Shown piece by piece: positions 10,906-23,300 of a stretch of DNA of 64,000 bases. This DNA comes from Malurus cyaneus samueli (lineage: Eukaryota; Chordata; Aves; Passeriformes; Maluridae): contig CM019237.1 in assembly GCA_009741485.1 (NCBI GenBank), positions 50,468,050 through 50,532,049 of the forward strand. The letters are read 5' to 3'. Made by a program: the position numbers and the translations under genes. The first letter of the stretch is position 1. Every line of letters starts with the position of its first letter. Below the pieces are notes generated by a model. It searched no databases. It saw only the letters and a list, made by a program, of their open reading frames with translations, and had not been told where the DNA came from.

Positions 10906-13900
10906 TCCCACAGGCATTTCAGAGCCCCAGAATTGCAGCTCTTAAGCATTTAACAGACTCATTGCTTATTACTCATAATTAGCATTCACAAGCAGTCCTT
11001 CATGTGGCATTGCTGCACATTGGTGAGGCTTGGTCCCAGGCAACAGCCTTTCAAAGAACAACACACTGCAGGAACAACATCAAATGGGTCATGCCAGGGT
11101 GTGGCACCTCCTTGGGTGAGCTGTTTAATGAGAAACAGCAAAGGTCAGAAGACTTGGTTCCACATACAAGTTTCCATATTTGCTGCAACCAGCCCCTGCC
11201 GCCCATCAGTTAAATTTGCTGCTCAGGTCTGTGACTGACGTCCTGTTTTCTCCAGCCCCCATCCTCCTGCACAAGCTCTTTATCAGTACTTGAAGAGGAG
11301 AACTTTGTAAGAGACAACTGCTTGAATACTGACTGAAGGGACATTTCATTATGGCATCTTTAAATAAAATAGACGCTTAATTATCAGCTATTCCAAGGAA
11401 ATGGCATTGTCTGAATGAAATGTTCATTCTCTGAGAATGCCACCAATGTACAGGCTTTGCTTTAAAGCCAAGGGGTGTTGGATTTCTCACCAAGAAGTGA
11501 ATCGTTCTCAGGTCAGGAGTGAGGCTATTGCACAAACTTGCAACACCACAACTACTGAGAAACAACAAATTCTCCAGTTGGGTCACAACAGCTCACTTGT
11601 ACTCCACGAGTCTTCACAGAGCCTGGCTCCCAGATATCCCCAAGGTACCACACAAAGAACAAATGAGCAGAGGTCTCTGGCTTTCAAACCAGCTGTAGAA
11701 TATTCACAAGGCATTTACCAACGCTGCTGAACTGTTTCACCTGTTTTATTTCCTGTTTGAAGAGACAAAAGCCCTGCTCTGCATTAGCTCAAACACGTTT
11801 CCTAGGAACAGTTACCCAAGTAGATCACACAATGTAGGGAAGAAAAAACAAGTGGGAATGTTATTAGTAATATTTTTGCCTTCAGAAAACCAGAATTAAA
11901 CAGTAAGTAAGAAAAAAATAGAGAGCACACACTGTGCACCCAATTTAAAACTTACTTTCACTTCCCAGTTCAGGGCCAGACTTTTCAGGAGCCATTTTTG
12001 CTCCTTAGCAGGGGAAGGTGCATTAGAATAATCCACATAGACACAGAAAGTCTTCCAGTTAAGAACAGTAATTATGAAAAAAGGCACCCAGAGCAGTCCC
12101 ATTTTCCAAACTTACTATTCTCTCCTTCAGTAACTCTTCAGGAGCTCTTCCAAGACCTTGTCCCAGCAGTCAGGGTGAAATTTCAGGGGAGAGGGCTGAG
12201 CCCAGGCTCAGAGGTCTCCCATGCAGGGCAGCATGAAGCACACAAAGCTCACAAGGGGAAGTTGTGCCGCGGTGCTTTGCTCTTAAAAATGAAACCACGG
12301 TTCCTTCCGGAACTTAATTGTCTGTGTGTTGGTCCCTGCTGCAGAGACTGAAATAAATAGGGATGTAAGTGCAGGAAACATGCATCCCTGCAACTCCTGA
12401 AACACCAGAATGTATCGGAAAGATATGAGCATTCTTGGAATGCACTTCCCAGCACAACTGGGCTACTCTGCCTCCGGGGCAACCCACAGAGCTCTTTTGC
12501 TTTGTATATAATAATAAATGAGCCAAAAGCAGATGAGATCATGCTCCTAAACACCTTTTCCTCATGCTCCTTCAAGCATTTTATAAAGCAGATCAGGATT
12601 ACTCTATCTACCCAGCAGAAGAAGAGATCAAGGCAAAAAACTAATTCCTATGTCCTTAGAGAGGTATCAGCCACGACAGCAGGGCCCATAGCCCTCATCT
12701 GAGACGAGTCATCACCACCAGGCACTGCTGCTGCTCTTCCTCCCCTTTTACACCACTGATTAAAGAGGAAAAGCTTCCTACAGAAACCACTTTCCATGGA
12801 TATTTCCTTCAGGTACCAGTTGCATTTGTTAACTCTCCCAGCAAGTGAAAGCAACTCTGAAGCCCCCCATGAGCCCCATTAATGAGACAGCAGACACACT
12901 AATTAAGCTGGTCTGGTTTAACAGGGGAGTGACTCCTGTGTTTAGCTGTGTGCCAAAGACAAGAAAGGACAGTCTGGCACCAGCTAAATGGGATAAAGGA
13001 AAGTGGGTTGAAAACAGATTTCCAGCTACCATGAATTTATAGTAACCAACAACTTAACCCTAAACCCTGAATCAAAGGACAAGCCTAACTATTTTCTAAG
13101 CAGGTAACAAGCACGAGAATAGCCTCTTACCTATTCACAAGTGCATGCTGCACTCTACACATGTAGTAAGCCAAAAATATAAACAAGGTATCACTGGAAA
13201 TGTAATTGGGAACTTTGGATATTTCCAGTTTCCTATCAGCAGGCAGAGGGAGCAGGAAGAACTAAATGTTGGGAAATCTTTCTGTAATCTAAGTCTCTCC
13301 ATACTTCAATGGGCAACACAAAGGACTTGGAAGTCTCATTCACAGCTACAGCATGTCAGTGCTAAAAGAAAAAGTCTGAAACACAGGATGGATAAGCACC
13401 TATTTTCCTCCAAAACCTGATTTTGTGACCAATGAATGGAGTATCTACACTTCTGCAGAACAGCTATAGTCAATTCTGAATGAGTTGCATTTGGTTTCAT
13501 GCCTATGATGCCGAAATACTTTTGATTTTTATGTATTTGTAGCTTTGTAGACTGTTAATGGTTATATAGCTCCTAGTATTTTTCCTACCCCTTCTCTAAG
13601 ATTTTAGAATAACAAGCTAAAATTCCTAAAATTTTGTTGAGTCTTATTTTCAAGAACAGAACCTCTAACAAGAACATGTTGTTTTGCAAACAGAATCTGG
13701 TAAGACTTGACAAGAAAATACAGCAAAGAAGCCCCTGGACCAACTCCAAGGGGCTGACCTGGGGTGGGTTAGGGGGTAATTGATTTCCTGTTGGATGTAC
13801 TGGCTGGATATTATTTAACCTTATAAAATTTGTACAAATCCTTTATCAAGTGTGCATATAGCCATATTTAGGCAGCTGGAAGCTTTCATTAAATATCTGC

Positions 13901-15537
13901 TTTTTACCTTACCATTAGAAGACTCTCAAGATTTTGTCCTTTCGTTTTTAAGGCAACACCAATCTCCCCCTGCCCCGAGTGTCTCTGTGCATTCTCAAAG
14001 CACATCTCCTGCCCACACCCCCACCAAACACACCAAATAGCTACTGAAGAACAATTCAAGGATTCAACAGCAGTCCCACCAAAACAAGTTCTGATAATGC
14101 ATTTTCCTGCTTCTCCATCCAGCTCTGCTGTAATGGAGAGCCACTCAATGCTCTCTCCACACCAGAACAAAGGGAAGCTCACCATTCCAAAGCTCTCCCC
14201 ACAGATGTGTCCATTGAGGAGAAAAAAAAAAAAAAAAGGAAAAAAAGAAGTAGAAAACATAGTGATCATTATTTGTTTATTTGAATAAATAATACAACTG
14301 TCAAAAACCATGCATAAACACTCCTGCTGTGAATTTTAGCAAACATAGCATTGCATTGTAACTTGCTTACAGTACAAAACTCTAATCACTAAGACGGATG
14401 TCTCCAACATATGACAAGTACAGAATTTTATCTGCAAGGCTGGTTTTTAGTAGTTAGAAACCCAGAGTAAACACTGTTAAAAACAGTAGAAAAGACAGTT
14501 AAAAAATACATTAATACTGAAAGCACTGGGGTGTGGGGAAGAAGAGTAAGAAATCCTAGAAAGTTTAAAGTGATTTTAAAAGATCTGTCACTGTTGGTTT
14601 TTAATCTCGAAAAACAGAATGCAGCTGAGGACTATCTGAGCTTTTTCTGTTGTAATGCAGGTCACTGTAACTGAGTATGTCAATAGATGCACCTGAAAGT
14701 CAAGTTGTATGGACTGGAAAAGACAGACACTCATTTAATACTTACAAATGTGGGAGCCTTAATGCTGCAGAGCATTCAGCATTCTAGATGAACACAACAG
14801 GATTCAAGACTGGTACCCATATGTAAAACCCCAGTAACACAAAGACATCATGAATAACATTTCTAACACTGACTCAGCTTTTTGAGAGGCAAAGAAATAT
14901 TGTGCATGTGTCATGGAAGGCATGACAAAAGCAGGCATTCAGAGAAGCTTTACCTACACTGCTCCTCCTGCAAACTGGACTGACTGCAGTGAAGCTACAC
15001 TTGAGTTCAGTCTGCCCTGCTGATGATCTGGTTAACAATAAACACAGTGTCTACGGAGCAGTGAGATGGCCAAGCTGCAAGGAGCCAAGGAACGAAAGGA
15101 GCATTTCCCTGTGCAACATTCACCAGCAGAAAAAAACCATAACACACCAAAGAGGGCTGTGACACCTGCCCCCAGCCTGATCCAGGGGCTGACAGGGACA
15201 ATATTAACATGAGGAATGCTAAAGGAGACCCACTGTTGTAGAAAGAGGACTTTGGTTTCTGCACATGGACCAGAAACAAATAATTGAACAAAACAGACAC
15301 CCTTTAGCCTGTCATAACCTGCTCACCTCTGCTCACACATCCTGAAGATGACAGCTCTATGGTCCCCGCTGAGAAACAGCCATTCCCTTTCCAAAAGCCA
15401 AATCACTCTCACCAATCTCTTCTTCTAATCCTCTGTTTCCTTTTGATATTAACACTGCTTGCAATTTCAAAAACTGGGCTCTCTGGAGGTCTTTCCCAGC
15501 AACTCAGAGAACATAAATACTTACATATCACCTGGAA

Positions 15538-15549
15538 GGGGGGGGGGGG
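15538..15549 (+). repeat. Uninterrupted run of 12 G
   Basis: Twelve consecutive G on the plus strand in otherwise ordinary sequence. Such runs can form stacked G structures and are often mis-sequenced, so the exact length is uncertain. Confidence 0.8.
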
Positions 15550-17213
15550 TGGAATGACAACTTTCTAACAGACCATAAATTTCCACAAATAAACTTGCAT
15601 TAAACTAAAAGTCTGAGAGACCTTTCAGTTCAGTGACCTCCCAGCCTCATGATACCTTTACTTCCCACACAAAAGTTTGAACAATTTCATTAACCAGGCC
15701 TCAGCACCCATGCAAGTCTCCTCTGTCAGTGTTGTGGTAGAGTTTAATGGCCCCATCTGAATTGCACATCCACTTGCTCTAGGCTCAGTATAAATAGCGA
15801 GAGGGCAGCTCCTTCCTAAACCACAATGATTCCCCAGAGAGCCTTACAGAGCAGAGGAGATCTGAATTTTTCATGCAAAGAAAGGACAACTTCCATCTTT
15901 TTTTTGAGAGGTGTGAGGAGAGGTGACCCAAGTAATCCAAATTCTAGAACTCAGAACCCAAAAATGCAAACCAAAGAAGAAGAAGCTCATTTCTCTCCCT
16001 TTGAGATGAAAAAAAAAAAACATTTGAGAAGGGAAGGGGAAAATCCCAATTATACCATTCAAATATAATGTTTCCTCCTGAACTTGAGTTCAAAGGCAAA
16101 TCATGTTTGGTATAAGAAATTCATTTTTAGGGAAAAAAGATGCCTGCTTACAACAGGACTCAAGTGAGACCATGGAGCAGAGCAGTTCTACTTGCTCCTC
16201 TTCAGGGAAACACTCTGCCTGGTGTTTCACCAAAGGAATGGCTGCCCATAAAACAGAAGTTGCTGCTGTGATACATAAAAGCAGCAATCAAATCTAAATG
16301 CTAAAAGGAAAAGAGTGATATTGTATGCATATTCCACAAATCATTTACTCTGGAAATGCCAAACCCATTTCTTGCACAAAGCTCCCCTCAAAAATCTCCT
16401 GTTCCAGCACAGCTCCCTGCACACAGCCCTGCACCAACCACACCACCAGGCAGGAGCAGCTCCACAGATGAGCCCAAGCTCATCATTCCCCTGTTAAGTG
16501 TCAGAAAGGACTGGGGGCAAAGGCACTGATCCAGCCTGTGCCTGTGTGACCAGCTCCTCACTGACCTGACCAAAGCTACCTCATTAATGAGTGACAGTGG
16601 CCCTATCAACCAAATTTCTCCTAGAAAAGAACTTAAATAAAAATAGACATCAAAAGATGGTCATCCCATTGCAAGACTTATTCTGTGTAAACACTGAATG
16701 GACATAACACTGAGTAGAACAAGGTGAACACAAAACCAGAAGCTTTTGCCATTAGCTTCAGACAGTGCCTGTAATTCCCCTCAGCCCAACCACCCAACAG
16801 AACACACAAAACTTTACTTAAAACTCAGCTTCTCAATAAATTCCAATGCTGATTTTCTACTGTTCACACTTAAGCCTGGAAAATCATCAAATGCCAGTTG
16901 CAACCAAGGAATACGCAAAAGAAACTGTTTTTTGCAGAAGCAGTCTCTAGCCATGAGGAAGGTCTCGCATTTTCCCTGCTTAATAAAGTAGTTAGTGGTA
17001 TTTTTTCTTTCTCAAAAGAACATTTGTGGATTATAGCAAACAGATCCACTTGGTAAAAGTGTCAAATATCTACACATTTTCAAGTGACCTAGAGAACACA
17101 CATGCATCATTTTTAGTGGGATTGTCTTACAAACAGCTACAGAGAGAACACATCAACTGTAGGAAGAATGCATGAAGTAAAGCATAAGGCACAATGGGAG
17201 CATGCAGAGGGCG

Positions 17214-17219
17214 TTTATT
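17214..17219 (-). terminator. PARVB: PARVB polyadenylation signal AATAAA
   Basis: A canonical AATAAA on the minus strand, 54 bases after the PARVB stop codon, followed by a moderately T/G-rich stretch. Cleavage would be expected near 17190-17200, giving a 3' UTR of only about 75-85 nt. Longer forms using signals further left are possible. Confidence 0.7.
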
Positions 17220-17273
17220 GTAACTTCTGCCTGAGGAGGCTGAAGGATGAAGAGACCTCAGCAGCTTCCAGAA

Positions 17274-17350
17274 TCATTCAACATTCTTGTACTTCGTGAA
17301 CAGGTTGTACAGAACCCTGAGGGTCGACTTCAGGTCCAAGTTGACAACAT
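17274..17350 (-). CDS. PARVB: PARVB coding exon 13 with stop codon
   Basis: The exon completes Asp, then encodes VVNLDLKSTLRVLYNLFTKY and KNVE, followed by TGA at 17274-17276. The acceptor is cttccacag. The C-terminus KYKNVE is the canonical beta-parvin end, so the coding region is complete at the 3' side. Confidence 0.97.
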
Positions 17351-20300
17351 CTGTGGAAGAAAAGGAGAAATCCTTAAATTGCATTTTCTTTTCCCTTGTT
17401 TGTCCTGACAGGAAAAAAAGTCCCCACATTTCTGAGCTGGTGGATTCAGGAATAAAAAAATCCTATAGGAGACAGCCTGTAGGGGCCTATTTTGTTTACA
17501 CCTGTACACAGATACAGTAAGGGATTTAACAAGACCTCTTCCTTGCAAGCACTGCAGAGAGCAAGGGCTGTAGTGATAAAAATTATGTTTTGCTCTAGTC
17601 AACATTTTTGCTTAAATCCTGCAACTAATTAAACCAATTGGACAGCCAGGCCCACCACCTCAAATCCTGGGGGCAATCTGGGAAATCTCATGGAATAAAA
17701 AACATTGAGGGGCTGGAGCATGTCCAGAGAAGGAACGGAGCTGGGAAGTCTGGAGCACAGGGGCTGGAGGAGCTGGGGGGGCTCAGCCTGGAGAAAAGAG
17801 GCTCAGGGGAACTTCTGGCTCTGCACAACTCCCTGACAGGAGGGGCAGCCAGGGGGGATCGGGCTCTGCTTCCTGGGATCCAGGGACAGCACAGGAGGAA
17901 ATGGCCTCAAGTTCTATCAGGGAAAGTTTAGATTGGATGTTGGGAAAGTTGATGACTGGATATCATCAGCAAAAGGGTCATCAAGCATCAAAACAGGCTG
18001 CCCGGGGAATTGGTGCAGAGCCCATCCCTGGAGCAATTTAAAAGCTGTGTAGATGTGGCACCTGGGAATGTGATTTAGTGGTGAACAAGATGGCTGGGTT
18101 AATGGTTGAACTCAGTGATGTCAGAGATCTTTTCCAACCTCAACAATTCTATGATTCTAATTCAAGAGGCATTTACTACCCAATTCATGCCAAAGGACAT
18201 GGATTCACCTGACAGGTTTCCCAGCCTTTTGATGAACAAACAATGGATCAGAGCACAGCATTAGCAGAGCACACTACACACACTTTTTTTTTTTTTTTTT
18301 CAGGGCTCAGACCTCTGTCAAAATTAATTACTGTTCTGTGAAACACATATTACAGAACTGCCAAGATCTTACAAATAAAACTACAGTGACAAGTGATTTC
18401 CAAGATGTGTCTGTCCTCTCCACGGGAGCTTTCCAAGAGCCACAGTCAGTTCTGCAGGCAGTTCCAGCCTCACAGACACCACACAAGCACAGTCATTCCA
18501 ACAGCTGGGAACTGCTGCTGGGAATGGCCACACACAGGGAACAGGAGGGGAAACACACGAGAGACTGTACATCCTGCAGCAGCAAAAAGCAAAAAAAGGA
18601 ATGCTGTTTGAGCTAATTTGGCTCTCTAGCTTATATTAATAATTAAATTTTCCATCAGTAAAATGCTTCAAGTACATTTTGCCGCTTGTTGAATCTACAC
18701 ACTTTATCCTAAGTGAACAAAAGATCTGCTGTAGTGTTTCACCACTCATGATAATGTAAGGATGTAAGAAAGCCTTATGGAAAGGTAACCTCTTCTTGTT
18801 TTGATCATTCTTGTCATCATTCTTTGCCCCAGTTTAAAACAACAGTACTGACAGGATATATAGGCATTTAATACTGTCTTCTGCCTTTTCCCCCCCTCTA
18901 TAACTGGCTCCACTATTTGTTAATCTATTTACTATCACCACTTTGTCTCATTTTAAGTCAGACCAAACATTTCTTGGGGGCTCTTCATTCTTCTTTGCTC
19001 TGCGGAAGCTTCTAACACATACACAGTTTGTAACACCAGGAATAAAAATTGCTCGTTTAGCAGTCCTAAAGTTTTAATTCCTCTTTTTATCCCTAGTGCA
19101 AGGAACAATGCAGACCTCATCAATAAATAATTTTCAAGTTCAGAGACTTTAAAGGGAAAACTCAGTTTTTACACTTTTTAGTTCTGACTCTCACATCCAA
19201 AATAAATCAAGAACATCATGTGCTACTGGTTCTCCTAAAAAAAACCCTTTGGAAAACTGTCAAGGGGCCCCATTCACAGCTCCACTCTGTGGTGCCACTG
19301 CTATTGCCTTGGGATGGAGTTGCAGTTGAAATACACCTGCTCTTCTGTGTTTATGCACAGTTTAAAGCCACGTTGCACCACCGTACCTTCAGGGCGAGCT
19401 TTTGGTTTCTTCAGTCCTCCATCCTGCATCAGCTCAAAAGCAAAAGAAACATTGTGCACCTGAAAGAGGTAAAGAGTTTAGAATCTCAAGAGTTATATGG
19501 GCATCAAAAAACTTTAATCAGAATTTTTAGCTGCTTTATTCTCTCTATACTTGATGCAGAAAATGATAATTCTATTTAAATCAATATTTAATATTAAATT
19601 AACATTCACATGTTAAAGCATGACAGAAAGTAAATATGAGCCACTCCAAAATGAAAGCCTGTATCATCATAAGGTACTCACTTTTTGATATAAAGTAATT
19701 TAAGATTTCCAGATATGCAAGTGTAAAAATGGGATTGGGCCCCACATGGACCAAGAAACCCCATTAAACCCTGGTCTCAGCCTCTACAGCAGAGGCCAGA
19801 GAGCTCCCAGTAACAATTAGAACAGAGCTGCATTTTTTATCTCCTGCCTGTCCCCAAAGTCAATAACAAGAGATCACTGGCCATCCAGGCAACAAGGGCC
19901 ATCCAGGCAACAAGGGATGTAACAGAAACAACCTAACAGAGATAAAAAATACACCTGGGTAAGTAAGAAAGAAAAAATGAGCAAACTACACAGAATTATT
20001 TTCAAACGTTAGTCTTTTCTGTGTTATTACCAGCTGCACTACAGGCAGCATCAACATCATATCAAGGATCCAGGCTGCTTCCTGCATGGCTTTGTGCTAA
20101 TTCCTTAGTCTCATGGTGCTTTGGCTTCCTCTACTTGAAAATGGAGACAAAAATCAAATTGGGTTTCTCTAATGAAGTAAATGCTTCATGAAATGCTCGG
20201 TGGGGGCAGTTCCTGGATAGGCTGTGCAGAGATCCTGCAAAACAATCTGTGCACAACTGCACATAAAGAGCTTCCTGAGCAAACCCCCACAGATCACACA

Positions 20301-23300
20301 TGAACATAAATTCAGAGCAAAGAAAATGGATGGGAAGGGAAAGAGAAAGAAAGTAGGTGTCTCCATTTAATCTCTCCTTTGTGGAACAAACCTTATGATT
20401 TAAAGAGATCTACATAGCAGATTTCTTGTCCACACTCACTGAAATTCAGGTAAGGTAATTAGCATTATGAATTCTGTGCAGTTTTGTTACTGCATATGAC
20501 AGTTCTGGAGTTACACAGCTTATTACTCAAGACTTTATTAATCACTTTTACCTGCTGCAGTTCCTCCTCACTCCTTGTGACAAATCCAATCACTTTCAAT
20601 GTGATATTTTTCCTCCCCCAAAACACAGAGCCTAACGCTCCCTCTTCAGTTAATAAAACCCCATTCCTCAAGGCAGAGTCTCCATACAAAATCACAACTT
20701 GACTTCAGGAATTCTGGATAATGTTTATGAATTTCAACCATTAGTACTAAAATTATAACAGAACAGATGCTGGCTGCAATACAGCAACCTGCATTTCTAC
20801 AAGGGCAAAAATTTAAGATATTGGGATAAAAAAAGCAAGAGAAAGCTGTAGAGGAGAGTTTGTGTAAGAGGTTATAGATAAACACCCCTACCAGAGATGT
20901 ACCTTTGCTAAGGGCTGATAGCAACAATCTACGTGGAAGCCACTATGAAAACCCCATTTTAAACAGTTTGCCTTACAAAGTATCTTTTAACTTTAACATC
21001 TTTTAACTTTAGCCAATGTTTCCATTCCTGACCTAGCCCTCTCCTGCTGCAGCTCAGCCAACACAAGACGTGTCCTCTGCACTGCAGAGCCTGGCAGAAT
21101 GAAAAGCAGGGGCCACATGTGTTACTGCAGGAGGACCAGGCTCAGAGTATTCTAATCTACCAAGACAAATACACACAGATGCATGTGCAGGTCTGGGAAC
21201 AACTATAACTGGGAAAAGCCTTTGGTTATGACATTAAAACACAGGCTAAACACTTTTCTCATTGTTAACATGAGGACAATGGAGCAAGCGTGGGGCTGAG
21301 ACACAAGAACCCTTCAGGCAGTACTACAATCTAAAAAATTATTTTCATAATGGAAATTACTATGCAGTTAAAAGCACTCATTACTCTTTATTCATCCTGG
21401 ATACTCATCAGCTTTATGTGTTGCCCAATGCCAGCAACAGAACACCTTTCTTCCTTAACTATGGGGAATTTACCCATTCATTTCACAAACAACTTTTAGT
21501 GGTTTTAACAAGTGTCTCAGCCAGTGACTCTTTGCTACAGCTCCTAAAGAGAATACACCAGGTTCTATTTTACCTGGCACAAGAAGAAAAGATGCAACAA
21601 CTGGAAAAAGAACCACAAGATAATAATGCAAGATAATAATGCAAAAAGAACAAAGCCTGGAGCTTCTACCCACCTTTTGATCAAAACTTTCAGGTGTTAA
21701 GTAGAAGTTGTGAAGTGGAACAAAATAGTCTTCAAGGAGACCCATGAGCAAAACCAAGTAGACACCATCTGCAAACTAAACATAAATACTAGGAGAAAGC
21801 ATCTGTTTGTAAATCAGCTTTCATAAACAAGGAGAACAAAGAATGCTTGGCCCAAATTATGTATTTTGAGCTTTTTTGCTAGCATGAAAGTGTGAGATGG
21901 TTCAGGAGTTTGTTCTTGCTTTCCTCATGTTCATTTTGTTTGCTTTAGGAATACTGTCAACTTCGCTGCAGTATTTTAAAAAGCCCCAAACTTCCTGGGA
22001 AACATGTTTGCACATTATATACTCTCAGTCCCATTGCTACAGTACCGGGTCATTTGGATCACAATTCCTCTTTAAATCATGTTTTAGACATTTGAATCTT
22101 TGCCCTTAATCAAAACTTGAAATTAAGTCTCCCCTGTCTCAGGTAGGAAGTTGAATTTCATAAAATAATCTTTTTCCCCAAGTCAAAGTAGATTGTTTAT
22201 GGTTTCAGTAAATACTAAATAAAATCCCTTTCAGCCATACTATTCAGTGTTCCCACCACATCAGATGACCACTGACTGGCTAAGGGGAATAACATTATGC
22301 AGTTCTAAGACTCCTCACTTGTGGTCTTGACATGGCACACATGACACCCTCTAAAAAATAAATTCTTGGGTATCTCCAAGGCATGAAGTAACAATTTCTT
22401 GTGACAGATCAGATCCAGTCACCCATTTATTGCCGCAGAGTTTTAAGACCAGCAAATGAATGACTGGTATTATACTAAGGTAGACTCAAATTACCCATAC
22501 TCCTGATATAATTCTCTGGATGTTGTGCTTATCTTTCTGATGAGACAGTAAGATAACCATCTCTTACGCTCAGTAAACTCTGGAAAGAAGATCTGCTTCT
22601 GCTTAGTCAAGCCCACATCAGAAAAACTGCAATTTACACAGATTACATACAAGAAGACAAAATACAAAGCCTCTCACCTGAGTTTCTAACTCTGTTACTT
22701 CCAGATTCAGTTTATTCAAGTGTTTGTTCACAAAGGTGATCAGAGACTATTAAAAAAAAAAACCAGAAACAGTGATGTCAGACTCTACACTCAGTGCTGA
22801 TGTGAAAGGGTTAACATAATCTTTAAGACTTTTTTTAAAACCTAATAAATATGCATGTGTGCTGCCTGCTTTTGCACAAATAAGTACACGGAACTGCCAT
22901 TTTTGTTGCACCAGATGCCAGAAATCACCAGATGGTGCTGTTACATGCAGCTTACTTTCAGCTTTCCTAGCACATTAAGCAAACTTCAGCATCGTATGAG
23001 AATGCTGTGATGACATTGGTGCCCACAGATGAAGCGAGCTGTAGGTGCATCACTGCCCACACAGATTTTTTCAGGTTCTCAAAGAGGATGTCAACAGCAC
23101 AGTGCTGTGCACACAACGCTGTTCCTGGGAGGATGTGTGCAGGCAGCACACAAAGTACAGTCAGGATGTAGCCCAAGTCTGGATTTCTATTCCAGATGCA
23201 AGATCCTGCCACTACAAGCCAGATCTGTGCTAATGTGCTGGAGCATAGAGATTTGTCAGCCCACGTACACCCCTTCCAGAAGGGACACAGAGCTGGTGCT

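Larger units (their letters stand above)
8549..17195. other. Region between PARVG start codon and PARVB 3' end (PARVG upstream/5' UTR introns)
   Basis: About 8.6 kb with no coding exon I can support. It should contain the PARVG promoter and non-coding exons, but I could not locate them. It holds two CR1 fragments, an A-rich run at about 14221-14247, a 12-G run at 15538-15549 and an isolated plus-strand TATAAATA at 15789-15796. Open frames of up to about 135 codons on both strands look like chance. Confidence 0.6.
19460..21673 (-). other. PARVB intron 11
   Basis: 2.2 kb of unique sequence with two short tandem duplications (19881-19916 and 20982-21011). No gene or transposon recognised. Confidence 0.85.

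Noticed and set aside
15789..15796. Perfect TATAAATA on the plus strand
   Set aside because: The following frame starts only about 30 bases downstream, leaving almost no 5' UTR, and its product is low complexity. No supporting gene structure.
18283..18303. T18 followed by cag, resembling a strong plus-strand acceptor
   Set aside because: No supported exon follows; more likely a simple T run.
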